11,479 nucleotides of DNA from an uncultured Aliiroseovarius sp. (GTDB lineage Bacteria > Pseudomonadota > Alphaproteobacteria > Rhodobacterales > Rhodobacteraceae): assembly GCA_938023895.1 (NCBI GenBank), contig CALJDH010000297.1:1-11479 (forward strand). Direction: 5' to 3'. How positions within the stretch are numbered: position 1 is the first letter of the stretch; each line of letters opens with the position of its first letter. The position numbers were made by a program, and so were the translations under genes. Shown in pieces: positions 7,161 through 11,479 of this stretch. The notes under the pieces are model-generated. The model was given only the letters and a program-made list of their open reading frames with translations. It was not told the origin of the DNA and made no database searches.

Positions 7161-7529
7161 GTGGCACGTATTGCTGGCGTAAACATCCCGACCCATAAAC
7201 GGGTCCCGATCGCCCTGACTTATATTACCGGTATCGGCCATACTTCGGCTGCTGCTATCTGCGAAGCTGTGAACATCGATGTAACCCGTCGCGTGAACGA
7301 ACTGTCGGACGCTGAAGTTCTGGCAATTCGCGAGCACATCGACGCAACCTACACCGTTGAAGGTGACCTGCGCCGTGAAGTTCAGATGAACATCAAACGT
7401 CTGATGGATCTGGGCTGCTACCGTGGTCTGCGCCACCGTCGTAACCTCCCCGTTCGTGGTCAGCGTACCTCGACCAACGCACGTACTCGCAAAGGCCCTG
7501 CAAAGGCCATTGCTGGTAAGAAGAAATAA
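7161..7529 (+). CDS. rpsM: 30S ribosomal protein S13
   Basis: S13 sits in the head of the small subunit and contacts the P-site tRNA and the large subunit (bridge B1). The 122-residue protein starts [20 protein letters not shown] after the initiator. It has the helix-two-turn-helix region [15 protein letters not shown] and the basic C-terminal tail [18 protein letters not shown]...[14 protein letters not shown]. The start is GTG at 7161, with AAGGA about 8 nt upstream. It is the first gene of the alpha operon, 15 nt ahead of rpsK. Confidence 0.97.
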   Translation: MARIAGVNIPTHKRVPIALTYITGIGHTSAAAICEAVNIDVTRRVNELSDAEVLAIREHIDATYTVEGDLRREVQMNIKRLMDLGCYRGLRHRRNLPVRGQRTSTNARTRKGPAKAIAGKKK

Positions 7530-7544
7530 GGGAGGGTTTGACCA

Positions 7545-7934
7545 ATGGCTCGTGATAAGACCCGCATGAAGCGTAAAGAGCGTAAGAACATCGCATCCGG
7601 TGTTGCTCACGTTAACTCGTCGTTCAACAACACCAAGATCCTGATCTCGGACGTGCAAGGCAACGCCATCTCATGGTCGTCGGCTGGCACCATGGGTTTC
7701 AAAGGCTCGCGTAAGTCGACCCCGTATGCTGCTCAGATGGCTGCGGAAGATGCTGGCAAGAAAGCCCAGGAACACGGTGTTAAGACGCTGGAAGTTGAAG
7801 TTCAGGGCCCCGGTTCGGGTCGTGAATCGGCTCTGCGTGCGCTGGCCGCTATCGGTTTCAACATCACCTCGATCCGTGATGTAACCCCGATCGCACACAA
7901 CGGCTGCCGCCCGCCGAAGCGCCGCCGCGTATAA
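7545..7934 (+). CDS. rpsK: 30S ribosomal protein S11
   Basis: S11 binds 16S rRNA in the small-subunit platform near the mRNA exit. The 129-residue product contains the family signatures [48 protein letters not shown] and the C-terminal [18 protein letters not shown]. The ribosome binding site GGGAGGG begins right after the rpsM stop, 8 nt before ATG. A hairpin lies between it and rpoA. Confidence 0.98.
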   Translation: MARDKTRMKRKERKNIASGVAHVNSSFNNTKILISDVQGNAISWSSAGTMGFKGSRKSTPYAAQMAAEDAGKKAQEHGVKTLEVEVQGPGSGRESALRALAAIGFNITSIRDVTPIAHNGCRPPKRRRV

Positions 7935-7948
7935 GCACTTTTTTACCG

Positions 7949-7976
7949 CCGGGCCGCGTGTGAATGCGTGGCCCGG
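7949..7976 (+). other. Intercistronic hairpin between rpsK and rpoA
   Basis: CCGGGCC (7949-7955) and GGCCCGG (7970-7976) form a perfect 7-bp stem, extendable by a G-U pair, with a 14-nt loop. Only TTT follows, so it is a weak terminator at most. It may be a processing or stabilising site that sets the rpoA level apart from the ribosomal proteins. Confidence 0.5.
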
Positions 7977-8044
7977 TTTCCGTCATTTTAACCTCGGGCG
8001 TCCTGCCCTTTGGACATGGGGACAGGACAAGTATGGAGGGACGC

Positions 8045-9061
8045 ATGATCCACAAGAACTGGGCAGAATTGATCAAGCCGACACAGCTGGACGTAAAGCC
8101 GGGTAATGACCCTGCACGTCAGGCAACCGTAGTTGCTGAACCGCTGGAGCGTGGCTTTGGTCTGACCCTGGGCAACGCCCTGCGCCGCGTGCTGATGAGC
8201 TCGCTGCAAGGTGCCGCTATCACGTCGGTTCAGATCGACAACGTTCTGCACGAGTTCAGCTCGGTTGCGGGTGTACGTGAAGACGTCACCGACATCGTTC
8301 TGAACCTCAAAGGTGTTGCGATCAACATGGAAGTCGAAGGCCCCAAGCGCCTGTCGATTTCGGCCAAAGGCCCGATGGTTGTGACCGCTGGTGCGATTTC
8401 GGAATCGGCTGGCATCGAGATCCTGAACAAAGATCACGTGATCTGTCACCTGGATGACGGCGCGGACCTGTTCATGGAGCTGACCGTCAACACTGGCAAA
8501 GGCTATGTTGCAGCTGACAAGAACAAGCCGGAAGATGCGCCGATTGGCCTGATCCCGGTGGACGCGATCTATTCGCCGGTCAAGAAAGTGTCGTATGACG
8601 TTCAGCCGACCCGTGAAGGTCAGGTTCTGGACTATGACAAGCTGACCCTGAAGCTGGAAACCGATGGATCGGTTACCCCGGAAGATGCTGTGGCTTTCGC
8701 TGCCCGCATCCTGCAAGACCAGCTGTCGATCTTCGTAAACTTCGACGAGCCGGAAGCTGCTGGCCGTCAGGACGAAGACGATGGTCTCGAGTTCAACCCG
8801 CTTCTCTTGAAGAAAGTGGACGAGCTGGAACTCTCTGTCCGGTCTGCAAACTGCCTCAAGAACGACAACATCGTTTACATCGGCGATCTGATCCAGAAGA
8901 CCGAAGCAGAGATGCTGCGCACGCCAAACTTTGGCCGCAAGTCGCTGAACGAGATCAAAGAAGTACTTTCCGGCATGGGTCTGCACCTCGGCATGGACGT
9001 CGAGGACTGGCCACCGGACAACATCGAAGATCTGGCCAAGAAGTTCGAAGACACCTTCTAA
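8045..9061 (+). CDS. rpoA: DNA-directed RNA polymerase subunit alpha
   Basis: The alpha subunit dimerises to start RNA polymerase assembly and contacts promoter UP elements and activators. The 338-residue product begins [15 protein letters not shown]. Its N-terminal assembly domain (to about 235) includes [20 protein letters not shown]. After an acidic linker ([11 protein letters not shown]) comes the C-terminal domain with [21 protein letters not shown] and [14 protein letters not shown]. This includes the Arg and Asn of the VRSAN motif, which bind DNA in the E. coli protein. ATG 8045 is preceded by GGAGGG at 8035-8040; longer in-frame readings lack the family N-terminus. It lies downstream of rpsK and upstream of rplQ as usual. 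Confidence 0.98.
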   Translation: MIHKNWAELIKPTQLDVKPGNDPARQATVVAEPLERGFGLTLGNALRRVLMSSLQGAAITSVQIDNVLHEFSSVAGVREDVTDIVLNLKGVAINMEVEGPKRLSISAKGPMVVTAGAISESAGIEILNKDHVICHLDDGADLFMELTVNTGKGYVAADKNKPEDAPIGLIPVDAIYSPVKKVSYDVQPTREGQVLDYDKLTLKLETDGSVTPEDAVAFAARILQDQLSIFVNFDEPEAAGRQDEDDGLEFNPLLLKKVDELELSVRSANCLKNDNIVYIGDLIQKTEAEMLRTPNFGRKSLNEIKEVLSGMGLHLGMDVEDWPPDNIEDLAKKFEDTF

Positions 9062-9082
9062 GAACCTCTGACCACTCCGAAT

Positions 9083-9130
9083 TTGAGGGCAGGCCCCGGT
9101 CTGCCCTTAAACAATGCCCGCGAGCGCGGG
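9083..9130 (+). other. Two consecutive hairpins between rpoA and rplQ
   Basis: TTGAGGGCAG (9083-9092) pairs with CTGCCCTTAA (9101-9110) over 10 bp with one G-U. CCCGC (9117-9121) pairs with GCGGG (9126-9130). Neither has a T-run, so transcription should continue into rplQ. They probably affect mRNA processing or stability within the operon. Confidence 0.5.
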
Positions 9131-9151
9131 GAAGATCCGGGCACCTGCCCC

Positions 9152-9182
9152 AAGGAGATCGGCTGACACGCATCGGCTGACA
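9152..9182 (+). repeat. Orphan Shine-Dalgarno and direct repeat before rplQ
   Basis: AAGGAG (9152-9157 region) is followed not by a start codon but by two direct copies of ATCGGCTGACA (9158-9168 and 9172-9182), 14 nt apart. The true rplQ ribosome binding site lies further on. It looks like a small duplication in the leader. Confidence 0.45.
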
Positions 9183-9216
9183 GACAAAGCAAAAACGCGA
9201 AAGAAGGAATTCAACA

Positions 9217-9642
9217 ATGCGTCACGCACGTGGTTACCGCCGCCTGAACCGTACTCATGAGCACCGTAAGGCCCTGTTTGCAAACATGGCAGGCTCGCTG
9301 ATCGAGCACGAGCAGATCAAAACAACTCTGCCCAAGGCAAAAGAATTGCGCCCCATCATCGAAAAGATGATCACCCTGGCAAAACGCGGCGACCTGCACG
9401 CCCGTCGTCAGGCCAACGCGCGCCTCAAAGAGGACCAGTATGTCTCCAAACTGTTTGACGTGCTTGGCCCCCGCTACAAAGACCGTCAGGGCGGCTATGT
9501 TCGCATCCTGAAAGCGGGCTTCCGCTATGGCGACATGGCGCCTATGGCGATCATCGAATTCGTCGACCGTGACGTTGCTGCCAAAGGCGCCGCCGACAAG
9601 GCCCGCGTTGCTGCAGAACTCGAAGCAGACGACGCAGAATAA
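9217..9642 (+). CDS. rplQ: 50S ribosomal protein L17
   Basis: L17 lies at the polypeptide exit side of the large subunit. The 141-residue protein begins [20 protein letters not shown]. It has the family segments [24 protein letters not shown] and [14 protein letters not shown] [17 protein letters not shown], and ends in an acidic Ala/Glu-rich tail. AGAAGGAA lies about 7-8 nt before ATG. It is the last gene of the alpha operon and is followed by a double hairpin terminator. Confidence 0.98.
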   Translation: MRHARGYRRLNRTHEHRKALFANMAGSLIEHEQIKTTLPKAKELRPIIEKMITLAKRGDLHARRQANARLKEDQYVSKLFDVLGPRYKDRQGGYVRILKAGFRYGDMAPMAIIEFVDRDVAAKGAADKARVAAELEADDAE

Positions 9643-9644
9643 GA

Positions 9645-9665
9645 CCATCTGACATCGTCAGATGG
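9645..9665 (+). repeat. Triloop hairpin after the rplQ stop
   Basis: CCATCTGAC (9645-9653) and GTCAGATGG (9657-9665) form a perfect 9-bp stem with triloop ATC, placed 5 nt before the terminator stem. Size, triloop and position mirror the hairpin at the adk stop (6863-6881). Confidence 0.65.
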
Positions 9666-9670
9666 CATGG

Positions 9671-9703
9671 CCCCCGTTCCATTGGAGCGGGGGTTTTTCT
9701 TTT
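9671..9703 (+). terminator. Intrinsic terminator of the alpha operon
   Basis: CCCCCGTTCC (9671-9680) pairs with GGAGCGGGGG (9684-9693) with one T-G pair and a triloop. It is followed by TTTTTCTTTT. It closes the rpsM-rplQ transcript. Confidence 0.92.
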
Positions 9704-9804
9704 CGAGGCCATAAAACGATGAGCATTTCCAACGCCTCGCTCTATTGCGGAGTTCACGTCGCTTCACAAAACCACCGCCTCCGAACCGAGGGGTGGAAAG
9801 CGAA

Positions 9805-9854
9805 GCGCCCGCCCCGTGGGGGCGGTTCGGGCGCGGCCAAAGCTAGGCTTTGGC
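9805..9854. repeat. Two adjacent perfect inverted repeats, GC-rich
   Basis: GCGCCCG (9805-9811) pairs with CGGGCGC (9828-9834), with an inner CCCC/GGGG extension. Immediately after, GCCAAAGC (9836-9843) and GCTTTGGC (9847-9854) pair around the triloop TAG. No T-run follows. They lie in the 9704-9986 spacer, which holds no credible gene on either strand. Confidence 0.5.
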
Positions 9855-9874
9855 AATTTGTGAGACTCTTGATT

Positions 9875-9902
9875 TTGACTGTCTTCAGAGGTTTGCTATG
9901 CG
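9875..9902 (+). promoter_or_regulatory. Candidate promoter of the DUF4265-like gene
   Basis: TTGACT (9875-9880) and TATGCG (9897-9902) are separated by 16 nt. The start would be near 9909, leaving a leader of about 78 nt. The -35 is good and the -10 is partial. Confidence 0.4.
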
Positions 9903-9986
9903 GTACGAAACAGCCCTCCAGAAATTGCTGTTCATCTAGTTGTCCGCGACGCGCACTGCTTTATTTTTGGATTGGAGTATAACCAT

Positions 9987-10436
9987 TTGGATAAGGTATA
10001 CATAGAGCTGGAGCCCGGCTCATGGCACGGTCATTCTATTGAAAGCATGTGGGCGACACGGCTCGACAACGGTCTATACAAAGTCAAAAATTCACCTTTC
10101 TTCGCACGCGGCATATCCTACGAGGACATCGTCGAAGTTACGCAGCGAGACGGTGTAAATATGTTCGTTAGAACAGTATTTCCATCGGGTGGGTCAACGT
10201 ACCGTATCATAGTTGAGAAAAATACGACCAAGGCGCAGTTCGAACACTTTTGGACGCCCTTGGAAGCCGAAGGCTGCACCTACGAGCAAGGTGACTTTGG
10301 CTACATCATGTACTCTGTGAATGTGCCAAAAGAAGCCGACGTACATAGGGTTTTCGCGTGCCTGAATGAAGGTGAAACACAGAAAGCTTGGGATTTCGAA
10401 GAAGGGCACTGCGGTCACGTAACTCGAACGCAGTGA
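9987..10436 (+). CDS. DUF4265-like small protein
   Basis: This 149-residue soluble protein resembles the DUF4265 family, whose function I do not know. The recognisable pattern is E-S-M-W-A then GLYKVKNSPFFARGISYEDIV (residues 19-49), followed by VNMFVRTVFPSGGSTYRIIV. No signal peptide or membrane segment is seen. The start is most likely TTG 9987, since GGAG at 9974-9977 lies 9 nt upstream. TTG 9972 is in frame but overlaps that site. The codon use is mixed and AT-richer than the ribosomal genes, which suggests an accessory gene. It has its own candidate promoter and no partner gene. Confidence 0.7.
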   Translation: MDKVYIELEPGSWHGHSIESMWATRLDNGLYKVKNSPFFARGISYEDIVEVTQRDGVNMFVRTVFPSGGSTYRIIVEKNTTKAQFEHFWTPLEAEGCTYEQGDFGYIMYSVNVPKEADVHRVFACLNEGETQKAWDFEEGHCGHVTRTQ

Positions 10437-10469
10437 GGCGGTCGCCCTGGGCACAAAGCGGATTCTGGC

Positions 10470-10515
10470 ATTCGACGAGGTTCGCGCCAAATTTCCTGAT
10501 GACACCTCGTCGAAT
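10470..10515. repeat. Long perfect inverted repeat upstream of the aro leader
   Basis: ATTCGACGAGGT (10470-10481) and ACCTCGTCGAAT (10504-10515) are exact 12-bp inverted copies separated by 22 bp. The right arm overlaps the predicted -35 edge and fills the space to the -10 of the leader promoter. There is no T-run on either strand, so an operator for a dimeric regulator is more likely than a terminator. Confidence 0.55.
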
Positions 10516-10527
10516 CTCCGCTAGCGT
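10499..10527 (+). promoter_or_regulatory. Candidate promoter of the aro leader transcript
   Basis: ATGACA (10499-10504) and TAGCGT (10522-10527) are separated by 17 nt. The expected transcription start falls at 10534-10535, the A of the leader-peptide ATG. This fits the lack of any ribosome binding site before that ATG. The -10 match is weak. Confidence 0.4.
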
Positions 10528-10534
10528 CGCCGAC

Positions 10535-10615
10535 ATGACCCAAACCTATGCTGCAATCTGGTTTTATTTTTATCCGGGCCGACAGGCGGACGGAGGGGTC
10601 TTGGCGTGCAGATGA
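10535..10615 (+). CDS. Aromatic-rich leader peptide of the DAHP synthase gene
   Basis: This is a 26-codon ORF from ATG 10535 to TGA 10613. Its codons 9-13 are TGG TTT TAT TTT TAT, that is Trp-Phe-Tyr-Phe-Tyr, with another Tyr at codon 5. Short peptides loaded with the end-product amino acid are the hallmark of ribosome-mediated attenuation, as in trpL and pheL. This one senses all three aromatics. It ends about 30 nt before an intrinsic terminator and 105 nt before the DAHP synthase start, the first committed enzyme for the same three amino acids. No Shine-Dalgarno is present, and translation may be leaderless. The peptide itself probably has no stable function. Confidence 0.8.
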   Translation: MTQTYAAIWFYFYPGRQADGGVLACR

Positions 10616-10672
10616 CATAAGCGCGCAAAAGCAGATACCACACCAACCGCCCTCAGCAGATGGCGGTTTTTT
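10594..10672 (+). promoter_or_regulatory. Aromatic amino acid attenuator (antiterminator/terminator switch)
   Basis: Two exclusive folds are visible. The antiterminator pairs 10594-10608 (AGGG..., TTGG, GTG) with 10639-10653 (CAC, CCAA, CCCT), 11 of 15 positions pairing in three blocks. It takes up the 5' arm of the terminator (10645-10651). A further small stem, GCGTGC (10604-10609) with GCGCGC (10621-10626), could sequester the antiterminator arm. A ribosome stalled at codons 9-13 (10559-10573) would leave 10594-10608 free and allow read-through. A ribosome at the stop codon (10613-10615) would cover that arm and allow termination. The geometry matches classical attenuation; the folds are predicted by eye. 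Confidence 0.7.
10645..10672 (+). terminator. Attenuator terminator before the DAHP synthase gene
   Basis: AACCGCC (10645-10651) and GGCGGTT (10662-10668) form a perfect 7-bp stem with a 10-nt loop. The T-run extends from the stem to six T in total (10667-10672). It stands 47 nt upstream of the DAHP synthase ATG and not after any normal gene, which marks it as a regulatory terminator. Confidence 0.85.
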
Positions 10673-10719
10673 GTATCCGCCGCCACGCTCCGGGGCCTCC
10701 CGCAAGGAACCTGAGAACC

Positions 10720-11479
10720 ATGACCACCCAAATCGAAAACCTCCGCATCACCGATATGCAGGAATTGATCTCGCCAGACGAACTGGCGGCAAAACTGCCC
10801 AGCAATGATCTGGCCAGCAAAACCGTGCTGGATAGCCGCGCCGATATTCAAAAGGTGCTGCGCGGCGCAGATGACCGGCTGGTGGTCGTGGTCGGGCCCT
10901 GCTCGATCCATGACAGCAAGGCGGCATTGGAATACGCTGAACGCTTGAAGCCGTTGAGAGATGAGCTGGCAGGTGAGCTGGAAGTGGTGATGCGGGTCTA
11001 TTTCGAAAAACCCCGCACCATCAGCGGCTGGAAGGGGTTGGTAAATGATCCCGGCCTGGATGGTTCCTTCCGCATCAATGACGGGCTGGAGATGGCGCGC
11101 AAGCTCCTCCTCGATATCAACCAGATGGGCCTGCCAGTGGGGACCGAGTTCCTCGATACCGCCGTGCCGCAATATCTGTCGGACCTGATGGCCTGGGCCG
11201 CCATTGGCGCGCGCACGACCGAGAGCCAGATCCACCGCGAGATGGCCTCGGGGCTGAGCTGCCCTGTGGGGTTCAAGAACGGCACCCGTGGCAATGTGCA
11301 GATCGCCATTGATGCGGTGCGCTCGTCAGCCCATCCGCATCATTTCATGGCCTTGGCCAAGAACGGCCGTGCGGCAATTGCGGCAACCAGCGGCAACCCC
11401 GATTGCCACCTGATCCTGCGGGGCGGTGGTGGTACCAACTACGATGCGGGTTCAGTAGATGCAGCCTGTAACAAGGCCG
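10720..11479 (+). CDS. aroG: 3-deoxy-7-phosphoheptulonate synthase, class I (partial)
   Basis: DAHP synthase joins phosphoenolpyruvate and erythrose 4-phosphate, the entry step to the shikimate pathway for Trp, Phe and Tyr. The reading frame is open to the window end, giving 253 of roughly 350 residues. It is colinear with the E. coli AroF/G/H type: VVVVGPCSIHD (55-65, with the metal ligand Cys61), VMRVYFEKPRT (90-100), GWKGL, PVGTEFLD (139-146), GARTTESQ (163-170), PVGFKNGT (182-189) and LRGG (233-236). The missing part should hold the remaining metal ligands. ATG 10720 has AAGGA 11 nt upstream. An N-terminal tail of about 45 residues is present, as in feedback-inhibited enzymes. I cannot tell which aromatic inhibits it, so aroG is a family-level symbol. 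It is regulated, I infer, by the attenuator just upstream. Confidence 0.95.
   Translation, partial: MTTQIENLRITDMQELISPDELAAKLPSNDLASKTVLDSRADIQKVLRGADDRLVVVVGPCSIHDSKAALEYAERLKPLRDELAGELEVVMRVYFEKPRTISGWKGLVNDPGLDGSFRINDGLEMARKLLLDINQMGLPVGTEFLDTAVPQYLSDLMAWAAIGARTTESQIHREMASGLSCPVGFKNGTRGNVQIAIDAVRSSAHPHHFMALAKNGRAAIAATSGNPDCHLILRGGGGTNYDAGSVDAACNKA

Noticed and set aside
7988..8986. Minus-strand ORF of 332 codons
   Set aside because: It is antisense to rpoA with no recognisable domain and no ribosome binding site, whereas rpoA is certain.
9662..9982. Plus-strand ORF of 106 codons after rplQ
   Set aside because: Its start lies in the rplQ terminator, it runs through two inverted repeats, and it has no ribosome binding site or familiar protein features.
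1..11479. CRISPR arrays, insertion sequences, prophage or defence genes
   Set aside because: No regular repeat-spacer array, transposase, integrase or terminal inverted repeats with target duplications were seen.

Overview
The window looks like a Rhodobacterales chromosome (Alphaproteobacteria, most likely the Roseobacter group). This rests on the gene order secY-adk-rpsM-rpsK-rpoA-rplQ, a short-LID adenylate kinase, an alphaproteobacterial 5S rRNA and moderately high GC with roseobacter-like codon use. No database search was possible, so the genus is not assigned.

Layout. (1) Positions 1-208 hold the end of an rRNA operon: 5S rRNA with an extended terminal helix, then a strong intrinsic terminator and no tRNA-fMet between them. 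(2) Positions 384-2327 hold a convergent, unrecognised exported Cys-containing protein with a TTG start, a stretch of about 400 bp with nothing convincing, and an EamA-type permease. (3) Positions 2564-4168 hold a large protein with two different sulfotransferase-like domains fused in tandem. (4) Positions 4364-9698 hold the distal spc operon and the alpha operon: rplO, secY, adk, rpsM, rpsK, rpoA, rplQ. Hairpins punctuate it after rplO, after adk (a clear terminator), in the rpsM leader, between rpsK, rpoA and rplQ, and after rplQ (a clear terminator). The usual upstream spc genes (rpmD, rpsE and so on) are not present before rplO. A promoter-like element before rplO suggests that this half is transcribed on its own. 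(5) Positions 9987-10436 hold a DUF4265-like small protein, again with a TTG start. (6) Positions 10470-11479 hold a class I DAHP synthase (aroG/aroF type, cut by the window end), preceded by what looks like a complete aromatic amino acid attenuator.

The attenuator is the most interesting object here. A 26-codon leader peptide at 10535-10615 carries five consecutive aromatic codons, Trp-Phe-Tyr-Phe-Tyr. It is followed by an intrinsic terminator (10645-10672) and a competing antiterminator pairing (10594-10608 with 10639-10653). A single leader would thus read charging of all three aromatic tRNAs and set expression of the common first step of the shikimate pathway. A promoter-like element places the transcription start at or next to the leader AUG, so the leader mRNA may be leaderless.
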